From JBPCNH01 sp051001455 (GTDB lineage: Bacteria; Actinomycetota; CADDZG01; WHSQ01), in NCBI GenBank assembly GCA_051001455.1, contig JBPCNH010000039.1, positions 1 through 64,000 on the forward strand: a stretch of 64,000 nt of DNA, in the 5' to 3' direction. Each line of letters starts with the position of its first letter. Positions within the stretch are counted from its first letter, which is position 1. Shown piece after piece: positions 26,098 to 35,123 of this stretch. Under the pieces are notes generated by a model that was not told where the DNA came from, searched no databases, and saw only the letters and a program-made list of their open reading frames with translations. Position numbers and translations under genes: made by a program.

Positions 26098-27750
26098 ATG
26101 AGCTCTCCCCTGAGGATCATCTTTCTCGGTGGACTGGGCGAAGTAGGGCGCAACATGATCGCGCTCGAGGAAGACGACTCCATGATCGTCATCGATTCGG
26201 GGCTGTCATTCCCGAACGACGAGATGCTCGGTGTGGATCTCGTGCTGCCGGACTTCACCTACATCTCCGAGCGCGCGCAGAAGGTCAAGGGGATCGTTCT
26301 CACTCATGGACACGAGGATCACGTCGGCGCTCTGTCGTGGTTGCTGCGCGATGTGGATGCGCCTGTGTACGGAACGCCGCTCACTCTGGGGATCGCCCGC
26401 AGGAGACTCGACGAGTTCGGGGTCAAGGCGGACATGCACACGATCACTGCTCCTGGCTCGCTGGAACTTGGTCCTTTCCAGCTGGGTTTCCTGGCCAACG
26501 CACATTCGATCCCCGACACGGTGTCGGTGTCGGTGCGTACGCGCAATGGCCATCTCATCTACACCAGCGATTACAAGTTTGACGAGACACCGATCGACGG
26601 TCGTCACACCGATATCGCCGGGCTGCGTCATCTCGGGGACGAAGGTATCGACCTTCTCCTGTCGGACTCGACGAACGCGGAACGGCCGGGGCGTACCCCC
26701 TCGGAGCGCGTCGTGGGAGACACCCTTAGGCAGATCTTCCTCGCTGCCGACAAGCGCATCATCGCCGCCTGTTTCGCGTCGAACATGCACCGCGTCCAGC
26801 AGATCCTCGAGATCGCCCAAGAGATGGAGCGACGCGTTGCCTTCGTCGGCCGCTCGATGGTCAACAACCTCGAGGTAGGGCGTGAGCTCGGTTACCTCAC
26901 GGTCAGCGACGAGACCATCCTGCCGATCGACGATCTCCAGAAGCTCGCTCCCGAGGACACCGTCATCGTGTGCACGGGTTCTCAAGGCGAACCGCTTGCA
27001 GCGCTATCCCTGATAGCGGCTGGCAACCACAAACTGATCAGTATCGAGCCGGGGGACACCGTGATCCTGTCGGCGAGTCCGATCCCGGGTAACGAGTCGG
27101 CGGTGCACCGCGTGCTGAACGGTTTGTACAAAGCAGGCGCCGACGTCTACCACTCGGGTACGAGTGCCGTGCACGTCTCGGGTCACGGCGCCGCCGACGA
27201 GCTCGGCCAGATGATCGATCTGATCCGGCCGAAGCACTTCGTGCCGGTCCACGGTGAATACCGGCAACTCGCGACCCACGCGAAGATCGCGGCCGGCCGG
27301 GGGATCCATCAGAACTCCATCACGATCGTCGAAGACGGCGACGTCCTCGAGATGACGGACGGCAAAGTGAAGCGCGGCGATAAGGTCTCGGCGGGCATGA
27401 TCCTCGTGGATGGCTTAGGCGTCGGGGATGTCGGGCCGGTGGTGCTCCGGGACAGACGTCATCTCGCGCAGGACGGAGTCATCATCTGCGTGCTCACGAT
27501 CGAGGCTCACACCGGCGAGATCATGGCGGGCCCCGATCTCATCACCCGGGGATTCGTCTTCGAAGAGGAATCTCGTGACCTCCTCGACGAGGCTGCGGAT
27601 CTAGTTCTCGACGCGCTCGACCACATGGAAGAGGATCACGTCACCGACTGGGGAGCGATAAAGAAGACCTGCCGGCGCGCCCTCGGCAAATTCGTGTGGG
27701 AGCGCACCCGCCGTCGGCCGATGATCCTCCCCATAATCATGGAGGTCTAA
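26098..27750 (+). CDS. rnj: ribonuclease J
   Basis: Metallo-beta-lactamase/beta-CASP RNase with 5'-3' exonuclease and endonuclease activity in mRNA decay and rRNA maturation. Zinc motif HGHEDHVGAL at ~70-79; beta-CASP segment with DSTNAERPGRTPSE; later HVSGHGAADEL and HFVPVHGEYRQL; C-terminal domain to residue 550. Follows dapA, as in many actinobacteria and firmicutes. Its stop codon abuts the left inverted repeat of the DUF559 cassette. Confidence 0.95.
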   Translation: MSSPLRIIFLGGLGEVGRNMIALEEDDSMIVIDSGLSFPNDEMLGVDLVLPDFTYISERAQKVKGIVLTHGHEDHVGALSWLLRDVDAPVYGTPLTLGIARRRLDEFGVKADMHTITAPGSLELGPFQLGFLANAHSIPDTVSVSVRTRNGHLIYTSDYKFDETPIDGRHTDIAGLRHLGDEGIDLLLSDSTNAERPGRTPSERVVGDTLRQIFLAADKRIIAACFASNMHRVQQILEIAQEMERRVAFVGRSMVNNLEVGRELGYLTVSDETILPIDDLQKLAPEDTVIVCTGSQGEPLAALSLIAAGNHKLISIEPGDTVILSASPIPGNESAVHRVLNGLYKAGADVYHSGTSAVHVSGHGAADELGQMIDLIRPKHFVPVHGEYRQLATHAKIAAGRGIHQNSITIVEDGDVLEMTDGKVKRGDKVSAGMILVDGLGVGDVGPVVLRDRRHLAQDGVIICVLTIEAHTGEIMAGPDLITRGFVFEEESRDLLDEAADLVLDALDHMEEDHVTDWGAIKKTCRRALGKFVWERTRRRPMILPIIMEV

Positions 27751-27752
27751 CG

Positions 27753-27800
27753 GTTTTGATCGATTGCGGCCACGAAATACGTGGCCGCTGAGGGTCAGAA
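27753..27800 (+). repeat. left terminal inverted repeat of the DUF559 cassette
   Basis: 48 bases that match the reverse complement of 28804-28851 at 43 positions. It contains a perfect 9-bp hairpin GCGGCCACG-AAATA-CGTGGCCGC (27765-27787), preceded by GTTTTGATCGATT. There is no T-run after the hairpin on either strand, so it is not an ordinary terminator. It begins two bases after the rnj stop. Confidence 0.85.
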
Positions 27801-28742
27801 GCCTGAGCTAGAGAGCAGATCTGGGGCGGCTCGGCTGAGCTGTGCCTTGATGTCCCTGATCACCCTGGAGGATTCATGCTGGATCTCCCTGCGCGTGAAT
27901 CGGAGCACAGTCCATCCAAGGAGAGCCAGTTGCCGGTCGCGCCGCTTATCTCGCTCTGCGTCGGCCTCCGAGTCATGGAACGAATGAGTGTCCGCCTCGA
28001 TGTCTATCCGAGCGGATGGGTAGGCAAAATCTGCGATCGCAACGAGCCTGCCGTTGGACCAGATTTCGTGGTCGACCTCGGCGACCGGCAGCCGGAACCC
28101 GTCGAAGAAAGGCAGCATCTCGTTCTCGGACTCGCCCCTTACTTGTTCATGGCGTCTGTCTCGGCTCTCGATGAGGATGCGTGTACGTGTGATTCCGTTC
28201 CGCCCTTGGATGGCGACCTCTTCGACATAGGTGCTCAAGGTATCGAGCGTCGTCATTCGTCGACGCAGAGCGTCGTCGAGCGCTATACCCGCTCGCCTCA
28301 CCCCCATGGTGGCGGCCAGTCGGACGATAGTCATCTCAACCGAGGCACAGGGAACACCCTCGATAAGCAAGGGATGCAATTCGAAGGTCGGCCCTAGCCT
28401 CGCTAGCGTGACACCCGGCGGATCTTGCAGATCTCTAGTAACCGCGATCTCGAGTGGGCCGGGGAGGAAGGACCGCAGCGTATGGAGCGCGGCGGCCGAG
28501 GAACCGGTTGCTATTCCGCCTTTAGACCATAGATGTAGGCCGAACAGTTCTTGATGCCAACTAGATGCTGCCACTGCAAATCTGTAGACGTTGTGACGAT
28601 GGACTTCCCACTCTCCCTTAGCAAGTCGATAATCGATAGCTCGAGGTGTCATTCCGGCGACGATCGCTTGATCTCGATGGATCAGTCCGAATTGTTCCCG
28701 GGCTATTTCTCGGCATGTGACCGCCGCCTTTTCGAGACCCAC
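27795..28742 (-). CDS. AbiEi-like N-terminus plus DUF559 nuclease-like domain
   Basis: N-terminal winged-helix region of the AbiEi_4 type (REIAREQFGLIHRDQAI...GMTPRAIDYRLAKGEWEVHRHNVYR) as in type IV antitoxins, then a linker, and a C-terminal DUF559/Vsr-like PD-(D/E)xK fold: DFAYPSARIDIEADTHSFHD, DKRRDRQLALLGW, VLRFTRREI. Such proteins are common and multicopy in actinobacteria; function unproven. Start set at GTG 28742 just before the domain; the frame stays open to GTG 28823 inside the right repeat. The gene is reversed relative to its neighbours, and no AbiEii-like toxin partner is next to it. Confidence 0.8.
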   Translation of the reverse strand: MGLEKAAVTCREIAREQFGLIHRDQAIVAGMTPRAIDYRLAKGEWEVHRHNVYRFAVAASSWHQELFGLHLWSKGGIATGSSAAALHTLRSFLPGPLEIAVTRDLQDPPGVTLARLGPTFELHPLLIEGVPCASVEMTIVRLAATMGVRRAGIALDDALRRRMTTLDTLSTYVEEVAIQGRNGITRTRILIESRDRRHEQVRGESENEMLPFFDGFRLPVAEVDHEIWSNGRLVAIADFAYPSARIDIEADTHSFHDSEADAERDKRRDRQLALLGWTVLRFTRREIQHESSRVIRDIKAQLSRAAPDLLSSSGF

Positions 28743-28803
28743 ACCTACAGCTAATCCGGTCTCCAGATCCGAGGCCGTGGCTCGCGCCACCCCGGTTCCC
28801 CCT

Positions 28804-28851
28804 TTTTGACCGTCGGCGACCACGTATTTGGTGGCCGCAATCGATCAAAAC
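28804..28851 (-). repeat. right terminal inverted repeat of the DUF559 cassette
   Basis: Mirror copy of 27753-27800. The hairpin here is GCGACCACG-TATTT-GGTGGCCGC with one mismatch and one G-T pair. Together the two repeats bound a 1,099-bp unit holding one gene. I see no obvious target-site duplication outside them. Confidence 0.85.
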
Positions 28852-28928
28852 GGGATTGGCTGGAAATAGGTGTTATTGGTGTTAACTGTTGTTAGAGTTG
28901 TTCACTCACTGCGGACAGAGGAGGCAGG

Positions 28929-31262
28929 GTGGCTACACGTACCCGCGGCAAGGCTCCGGCGCGCCGCCCCACCGGGCAGCGGAACGGACGGCCGCAGAAC
29001 AAAAGACGTCCACCGGCGCGCAAGCGCAAGCCGGCGCGGCGCGCCGCGAAACCCTCCGTCGCCTCGTCGGCAGCACGGTGGACCTTCCTTCGGATCCGCA
29101 CCGCTCCCCCCGAGGTATGGGGGCTCGTGGTCGTCTTTATCGGGGTCATCACCGGTCTCGGCGTTTACACCGGGGGCGGCGGACCGGTCGGCAACTTCCT
29201 CGATTTCCTCGGCCGGCTCTTCGTCGGCACCCTCGCACTCATCCTTCCCGTAACATTCGTCGCCGCCGGGCTGATGATCGTCGTTCCCCGGGCTCGAGCC
29301 CAGGTGGCGAGGATCATGGCCGGAGTGGTCGTGTCGACCATCGCTATCGCAGGCCTCATCCATCTCGTGCGCGGCAACAAACCTCTCAACGCGCCGCTCG
29401 AGAAGCTGCAGGACATCGGAGGGATCTTCGGTGCCCTCATCGCGAAGCCCATCTCCGACCTGATCGGCGTGTGGCCGACCTGGCTACTCCTCTTGCTGGT
29501 CCTCGGAGTGGGTCTGATGATCGTCACGCGAACGCCGGTCTCGACCGTGGTCACCTGGGGACAGGCGGGAGCCGCAAGCGCGGTTGCGTTCGCCAAGGGT
29601 CTTGCGGCTCGCGCCGAGCTCGATAGTGAGAGTGACATCGACCTGATGGACGACGTCGATGATCGCGACTACGACGATGAGGATTACGACGACGAAGACA
29701 TCGAAGATCCCGCCGCGGTAGCCGAGGCGGTACCGTCGCCCACTGCCGGGCTGGTCGCCAAGCCCAAGCAGCTCGTCATGCCCGTAGGTGATTCCAAGAA
29801 CTACAAGTTGCCTCCGGTAGATCTCCTCGCGTCCGGAGGCACCCGTGAGATCTCCGCACGCTCGATCGACGAGGCCACCAAGGTCTTGGAGTCGACCCTC
29901 GAGCAGTTCAGCGTGGACGCATCGGTCACGGGGTACACGGCAGGCCCCACGGTTACCCGGTTCGAGATCGAGCTCGGTGCCGGGGTCAAGGTCAACCGCG
30001 TGCTATCGCTCTCCAACGAGATCAAGTACGCCATGGCATCGGGGGAGCTCCGCTTCCTCGCCCCGATCCCCGGGCGCTCCGCCATCGGAGTGGAGGTTCC
30101 GAACCGCTCCCGTCAACTCGTGACGCTCGGAGACGTCCTCACCTCGAAGGAGTCCCAGCGGGACCAGCACCCTATGGCCGTGGCCCTCGGGCAGGACATC
30201 TCCGGGGAGAGCGTCCTTGCCAACATCACCGAGATGCCTCACGTCCTGATCGCCGGCGCGACCAACTCTGGGAAATCCTCATGCATCAACTCGATCATCA
30301 CGTCGATCCTGACGCGCTCCAGGCCGGATCAGGTGCGGATGATCCTGATCGACCCCAAGCGCGTCGAGCTGACTCACTACGCGGGCGTGCCGCATCTTCT
30401 GACGCCTGTGGTCACTAATCCAAAGAAGGCTGCATCCGCGCTCGGTTGGGTCGTGCGCGAGATGGAGATGCGCTACGAGCTCCTCGCTACGTCCGGTATG
30501 AGGAACCTCGAGTTCTATAACGATGCCGTCGGGCGAGGCGCGGCGATCAAGGTGAATGACGAGGATCCAGATCCGCAACCGTTGCCTTACATCCTTGTCG
30601 TCGTAGATGAGCTCGCCGACCTGATGATGGTCGCGCCCCGCGACGTCGAAGCTGCGATCTGTCGTATCGCGCAGATGGCGCGCGCCGTCGGTATCCACCT
30701 GATGGTCGCGACTCAACGTCCTTCGGTGGACGTGGTCACCGGGGTCATCAAAGCCAACATCCCGTCACGTATGGCGTTCAGCGTCGCGTCGCAGCAGGAT
30801 TCCCGCGTCATCCTCGATCACGGTGGCGCCGACAAACTGATCGGTCATGGAGACATGCTCTACCTGCACGCGAACTCTTCTAAGCCCCGTCGTATCCAGG
30901 GCGCGTGGGTCACCGAGCGGGAGATCGCCGCGATCGTCGGACATACCCGTCGTCAATGCCAGCCTGAGTACGCCGAGGGTGTCACCACCGAAGACGCTCA
31001 GGGATCGTTGGGAGCCGGCTCGGGCAGCGCCGACGGTGACGACGAGCTTCTCGAAGAAGCCTTGCAACTGGTGGTCCGCTCGAAGCTCGGGTCGACCTCG
31101 ATGCTGCAGCGCAAGCTCAAGGTCGGATTCTCCCGGGCGGGTCGTCTGATGGACATACTCGAGCAGCGTGGGGTGGTCGGCCCCTCGCAGGGATCGAAGC
31201 CTCGGGACGTATTGATGGTCCCCGAAGAGCTCGACGCCAGAGACGTCCGCGCCGACCAGTAG
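28929..31262 (+). CDS. ftsK: DNA translocase FtsK/SpoIIIE
   Basis: Membrane-anchored hexameric DNA pump for chromosome segregation at the septum. Basic N-terminus (~1-50), four membrane helices (~55-205), short acidic linker, then alpha/beta motor domains: Walker A GATNSGKSS at ~443 and Walker B ILVVVDELADLMM (~556-568). C-terminal gamma winged helix (~700-765) reads KOPS-type DNA (SMLQRKLKVGFSRAGRLMD). GTG start behind GAGGAGG. 777 aa. Confidence 0.96.
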   Translation: MATRTRGKAPARRPTGQRNGRPQNKRRPPARKRKPARRAAKPSVASSAARWTFLRIRTAPPEVWGLVVVFIGVITGLGVYTGGGGPVGNFLDFLGRLFVGTLALILPVTFVAAGLMIVVPRARAQVARIMAGVVVSTIAIAGLIHLVRGNKPLNAPLEKLQDIGGIFGALIAKPISDLIGVWPTWLLLLLVLGVGLMIVTRTPVSTVVTWGQAGAASAVAFAKGLAARAELDSESDIDLMDDVDDRDYDDEDYDDEDIEDPAAVAEAVPSPTAGLVAKPKQLVMPVGDSKNYKLPPVDLLASGGTREISARSIDEATKVLESTLEQFSVDASVTGYTAGPTVTRFEIELGAGVKVNRVLSLSNEIKYAMASGELRFLAPIPGRSAIGVEVPNRSRQLVTLGDVLTSKESQRDQHPMAVALGQDISGESVLANITEMPHVLIAGATNSGKSSCINSIITSILTRSRPDQVRMILIDPKRVELTHYAGVPHLLTPVVTNPKKAASALGWVVREMEMRYELLATSGMRNLEFYNDAVGRGAAIKVNDEDPDPQPLPYILVVVDELADLMMVAPRDVEAAICRIAQMARAVGIHLMVATQRPSVDVVTGVIKANIPSRMAFSVASQQDSRVILDHGGADKLIGHGDMLYLHANSSKPRRIQGAWVTEREIAAIVGHTRRQCQPEYAEGVTTEDAQGSLGAGSGSADGDDELLEEALQLVVRSKLGSTSMLQRKLKVGFSRAGRLMDILEQRGVVGPSQGSKPRDVLMVPEELDARDVRADQ

Positions 31263-31316
31263 CTCCGCTGCGGGATCGCGCCTCGTTCTCCGCTGCGCGC
31301 AAAACAACGCTCCCCC

Positions 31317-31322
31317 TATAAT
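31317..31322 (+). promoter_or_regulatory. -10 element TATAAT upstream of the RodZ-like gene
   Basis: Exact consensus TATAAT, about 41 bases before the ATG at 31363, in the short gap after ftsK. No good -35 at 16-18 bases. It would start a transcript for the RodZ-like gene and rimO. Confidence 0.55.
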
Positions 31323-31362
31323 GGCCGTTCCCTGAAGTCGAACGACAGGGGCAGTGAGCGCC

Positions 31363-32139
31363 ATGGCAGAAGCTAAATCGATGGGCGCGTACCTGAGGGC
31401 TGCACGGCGGCGCCGCCGTATCAGCATCGAGAGGGCGGCCGAAGAAACCCGGATCCGTTCCGACTACCTGATGAGGATGGAGTCGGACGAGTTCGACTTC
31501 CTCGCGCCCACCTACGTGCGGGGCTTCCTCAAGTCGTATGCGCGTTACCTCCATCTCGACGAGAAGCCGATCATCGACGCGTTCGATCGTCGTTTCGGCA
31601 CGCGCGTAGATGCCTCCCAGATCGTGGCGCTCGAACGTCATGGCAAGAACAACAGAGCCTTACCTCGGAAGAAGTTGGGTAGCTGGGGTGTCGCCGCCGT
31701 GTTCGCGGCTTCGATGATCCTGCTGCTCGCGGTCGTGGGTCTCTTTCAAGAAGACGATGACGGCGCGCCGAGGAACATCGCGCAGACCCAAGGACCTTTG
31801 AGTCCGTCCCCCGAACCGGAAGAGACGGATGTGGTCGAAGAGCCCGAGCCCGAGCCGACCGACGAGGAGGTCGCATCCACCGACGGGGTCACCGTCGAGG
31901 TCGTCGCGACCTATGGCGACTGCTGGGTCCTCGCCGCCGAAGATGGCACCGAGGTGAACCCGGGCGGCGAGACACTTCTCAAGGGCGAGACGATGACCCT
32001 CACCGCGGACACCAAGGTTTTCTTGCGCCTCGGGTTCCCCGCAGGCATCGAGTTGATCGTCAACGGTCAGAACCTCGGATCGCCCGGTGGGCAAGATCCC
32101 GTCAACCTCACGTTGCCCGACGACGTCGACACGCTGTAG
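31363..32139 (+). CDS. RodZ-like helix-turn-helix membrane protein
   Basis: HTH_25 domain in the cytoplasm (GAYLRAARRRRRISIERAAEETRI...YVRGFLKSYARYL, ~6-62), a single membrane helix (~105-125), a Pro/Glu linker, and a C-terminal DUF4115 beta-domain (~165-258). This is the layout of RodZ, which links MreB to the wall-growth machinery; actinobacterial members between ftsK and rimO are often annotated only as HTH proteins. Start set at ATG; GTG at 31354 is an alternative. No mreB in view, so the role is uncertain. Confidence 0.78.
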   Translation: MAEAKSMGAYLRAARRRRRISIERAAEETRIRSDYLMRMESDEFDFLAPTYVRGFLKSYARYLHLDEKPIIDAFDRRFGTRVDASQIVALERHGKNNRALPRKKLGSWGVAAVFAASMILLLAVVGLFQEDDDGAPRNIAQTQGPLSPSPEPEETDVVEEPEPEPTDEEVASTDGVTVEVVATYGDCWVLAAEDGTEVNPGGETLLKGETMTLTADTKVFLRLGFPAGIELIVNGQNLGSPGGQDPVNLTLPDDVDTL

Positions 32140-32160
32140 CGAGCAGAGCACACCTACCCG

Positions 32161-33537
32161 ATGTCTACCGTTTCGATAGTCACCCTCGGCTGCCCCAAGA
32201 ACGCCATCGACTCCGAAGGCCTCGGTGGGTTGTTGGCCGCCTCGGGGCACCAAGTGATCGAGGACCCCGAGGCCGCCGACGTGGTGCTCGTCAACACGTG
32301 CGGATTCATCGACCCGGCCCGCCGGGAGACGGTCGAGGAGGTCCTCGACCTGGCCGAGCTGAAGACGTCTGCCCAGCTCAGGGGCTTGATCATGACCGGC
32401 TGTCTCGTAGCCCGGTCGGCCGGCGAGCTCGACGAGTCGCTGCCCGAGGTCGACGCCTTCGTCGACTTCGCCGCCTATCCCCGCATCAGCGAGATCGTCA
32501 CGGGAGCGGCCGCCGGCACCCTGACCACCCGGATCTTCGGCGAGCCTGGGACCCGTTTCGACCCCGCCTACTGGGACGCGACGATCGCCGCCGCACCTCG
32601 TCTGCGCTTCGGCCGGACCCCGTGGGCGTACCTCAAGATCGCCGAAGGTTGCGATCGCGGTTGTGCTTTCTGCGCCATCCCCTTGATGAGGGGCAAGTTC
32701 CGCTCTCGCACGATCGAGACCATCGAGACCGAAGCCCGCCATCTCGTCGCGAGTGGCGTGAGCGAGCTGTCGCTCGTCAGCCAGGACTCGGTCATGTGGG
32801 GGAGAGATACGGGCGAAGGCGACTTCACGACCTTGTTGGAGTGTCTCGAGAGGATCGACGGCCTCGCCCGCATGCGCCTCATGTACCTGCACCCGCAGGG
32901 AGTGACCCCGGCGTTGATCGAGAAGATCGCGGGCTCGGACAAGATCGCCTCTTACTTCGATCTCTCCCTGCAACACGTTTCTCCAGCCGTGTTGAAGCGG
33001 ATGGGCCGGTGGGGCGGTCGCAAGCGTTTCGACGACATGATCGCCCGCATCAGGTCGCTCGACGCCCAGGCCGCGCTCCGCGCCACTTTCATCCTCGGGT
33101 TCCCCGGGGAGACCGAAGCTGATGCCGATGAGGTCGCGTCGTTCATTGCGGACACCGAGCTCGATTGGGTCGGGGTGTTCACTTTCTCGCACGAGGAAGG
33201 AACCCGTTCCGCGACCCTCGATCGCCAGGTCCCGGCGGAGGTGGCGCGCCAGCGCAGCGGGATGGTGGCATCCATCGCAGACGACACGATGAGCCGGCGC
33301 GCCGCGAGCATCACCGGTTCGACCCTAGAGGTGCTCGTCGAAAAGCTGGATATCGAGGCGGACCTCTGGACCGGACGTTCGCACCGCGAGGCCCCGGAGG
33401 TCGACGGCGAGATCCGCTTCACCTCGGATGATCATCTTCACGTCGGAGACTTCGTGCCGGTGACGATCACGGGCACCGATGGCGCCGATCTCACGGGCGA
33501 GCATCGGGCAACCGAGCCCGCACAGACCGCCGTCTGA
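32161..33537 (+). CDS. rimO: ribosomal protein S12 methylthiotransferase RimO
   Basis: Radical-SAM enzyme that methylthiolates an Asp of ribosomal protein uS12. N-terminal UPF0004 domain with three Cys: LGCPKN, NTCGFI, MTGCLVAR. Radical SAM motif CDRGCAFCAIP (~161-171). TRAM domain at ~370-445. The GCPKN and SGSTLEVLVE-like pattern separates it from MiaB, which is encoded at 47-48.4 kb. Ends tail to tail with znuB, 3 bases apart. Confidence 0.92.
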   Translation: MSTVSIVTLGCPKNAIDSEGLGGLLAASGHQVIEDPEAADVVLVNTCGFIDPARRETVEEVLDLAELKTSAQLRGLIMTGCLVARSAGELDESLPEVDAFVDFAAYPRISEIVTGAAAGTLTTRIFGEPGTRFDPAYWDATIAAAPRLRFGRTPWAYLKIAEGCDRGCAFCAIPLMRGKFRSRTIETIETEARHLVASGVSELSLVSQDSVMWGRDTGEGDFTTLLECLERIDGLARMRLMYLHPQGVTPALIEKIAGSDKIASYFDLSLQHVSPAVLKRMGRWGGRKRFDDMIARIRSLDAQAALRATFILGFPGETEADADEVASFIADTELDWVGVFTFSHEEGTRSATLDRQVPAEVARQRSGMVASIADDTMSRRAASITGSTLEVLVEKLDIEADLWTGRSHREAPEVDGEIRFTSDDHLHVGDFVPVTITGTDGADLTGEHRATEPAQTAV

Positions 33538-33540
33538 GCC

Positions 33541-34344
33541 TCAGCGCAGCGCCACCCGCCGGACGAGCGCCGCCACGATGAAAGCGCCGATGGCGAGAAG
33601 GACGATCGAGGCAGCCGGAGCGACATCCGCGTAATAGGCGATCACGAGGCCTCCGGTCGTCGCCACGACCCCCATGGCTAGGCTCGCCAACACCGTCGAG
33701 CGGAAGCTGCGCGTCAATTGCTGCACCGCGGCGACCGGGAGCACCAGCATCGATGAGACCAGCAGGATGCCGACGACCTTGCTGGTGATCGCGATGGTGA
33801 CCGCGGCGATCACCGCACTCGAGATGTTCAGCGCGCGCACGGGTAACCCCGAGACGCGCGCGACCTCGTCGTCGTAAGCCACTGCGAACAGCGCACTCCG
33901 CAGAACGGTCGTCACCACGAGCACCGCCGCGGCAACGCCGATGACCAGGCTCAGGTCGTCCGTACCCACGGAGAGCACCGATCCGAACAGGTAGCCGTAA
34001 AGGTTCACACCGGCGATGTCGCCGATGGAGATCAGTAACACACCGCCGGCGATCCCTCCGTAGAACACCAGCGCCAGCGCGACGTCACCCGAGGTCCGGC
34101 TCCGTTCCCGCAGCAGCTCGATCACAACCGCTCCGATAACGGCGAAGGCGAGCGCGGTTAGAACCGGCGCGACATTCATCAGCAGTCCCGCCGCGATGCC
34201 GGTGAACGCTACGTGCCCGATGCCGTCACCCATCAAGGCGAGACGGCGTTGAACGATGAATACCCCGATCGCCGGCGCGGCCAGCCCGACCACGGCTCCG
34301 GCGATCAGAGCGCGCACCATCCAGTCATAGGTGAGGAAACTCAT
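33541..34344 (-). CDS. znuB: zinc ABC transporter permease ZnuB
   Basis: ABC-3 family permease, 267 aa with 7-8 membrane helices; the LMGDGIGHVAFTGIAAG block at ~34-50 is the family signature. Last gene of the znuA-znuC-znuB operon; its start overlaps the znuC stop (ATGA). ABC-3 permeases carry Zn or Mn; the Zur gene and Zur-type operator upstream favour zinc. Confidence 0.92.
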   Translation of the reverse strand: MSFLTYDWMVRALIAGAVVGLAAPAIGVFIVQRRLALMGDGIGHVAFTGIAAGLLMNVAPVLTALAFAVIGAVVIELLRERSRTSGDVALALVFYGGIAGGVLLISIGDIAGVNLYGYLFGSVLSVGTDDLSLVIGVAAAVLVVTTVLRSALFAVAYDDEVARVSGLPVRALNISSAVIAAVTIAITSKVVGILLVSSMLVLPVAAVQQLTRSFRSTVLASLAMGVVATTGGLVIAYYADVAPAASIVLLAIGAFIVAALVRRVALR

Positions 34345-35123
34345 AGGCTCGGGCCCTCGACGTCGGGCTCACTTTCGTCATGGTGGTGGTGGTGATGGTG
34401 GTCCTCGAGACGGGGGAGCGATCTCGGCGCGCCGTCGTATACGACGTCGCCTCTCTCTAAGACCACGGCCCGGTCGACGAGAGGAGCCATCGCGCCGAGC
34501 GCATGCGCGACGAGAAGTATCGAGGTCCCGGCGCGCCGCAAGTCGGTGAGGACCCGGGCGAAGGTCTCCTGGTGGGCGAGGTCGACGCTGGCGACGGGTT
34601 CGTCGAGGAGAAGTACCTCCGGTTGGCGGGCGAGCGCCCGAGCGATCAGCACCCTTTGCTGTTGTCCGCCGGACAGCGATGACACCGGCTTACGGGCCAG
34701 ATCCGCGAGATCCACGGCCTCTAGCGCCCCGGCGGCGGCGTCCCGGTCGGCGCGTTGGAAGCGGCGATAGAGGGTCTTGGCGGTGGCTCTCCCCGACAGC
34801 ACCACCTCGGCGACCGATGCGGGGACCCCCGAGCTGGCGGTGACACGTTGCGGCACGTACCCGAGGCGATCCCATCGCTTGAAACGGGCGAGTGGCTGCC
34901 CGAACAGGGTCACATCACCGCGCGCCACCGGAACCAGGCCTATCAGGGATTTCACGAGGGTCGTCTTGCCGGACCCGTTGGCGCCGAGCAGCACGGTGAA
35001 CTCACCACGGCGGAGGACGAAATCCACATCGCTCAGCACCGGCGTGCCGTCGAGCTCGACCGTCCCTCCGGAGAGCGACAGCAGGGATTCAGTCGCAGTC
35101 AAGTGCGTCTCGCAGGTTGGCAA
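34341..35123 (-). CDS. znuC: zinc ABC transporter ATP-binding protein ZnuC
   Basis: ATPase of the zinc importer. Walker A GANGSGKT at 47-54, signature SSLSGGQQQRV (~152), Walker B LLLDEPVASVD. A run of seven His (ending in Asp-Glu) near residues 240-247 at the C-terminus may bind zinc and tie transport to metal level, a feature seen in other Zn ABC proteins. Start overlaps the end of znuA by 35 bases; the first ~10 residues are not conserved, so the real start may lie a little downstream. Confidence 0.93.
   Translation of the reverse strand: MPTCETHLTATESLLSLSGGTVELDGTPVLSDVDFVLRRGEFTVLLGANGSGKTTLVKSLIGLVPVARGDVTLFGQPLARFKRWDRLGYVPQRVTASSGVPASVAEVVLSGRATAKTLYRRFQRADRDAAAGALEAVDLADLARKPVSSLSGGQQQRVLIARALARQPEVLLLDEPVASVDLAHQETFARVLTDLRRAGTSILLVAHALGAMAPLVDRAVVLERGDVVYDGAPRSLPRLEDHHHHHHHDESEPDVEGPSL

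Noticed and set aside
27753..27800. Left hairpin repeat as a Rho-independent terminator for rnj
   Set aside because: No T-run on either strand after the stem; its T-rich side precedes the stem, and a matching inverted copy exists 1 kb away.
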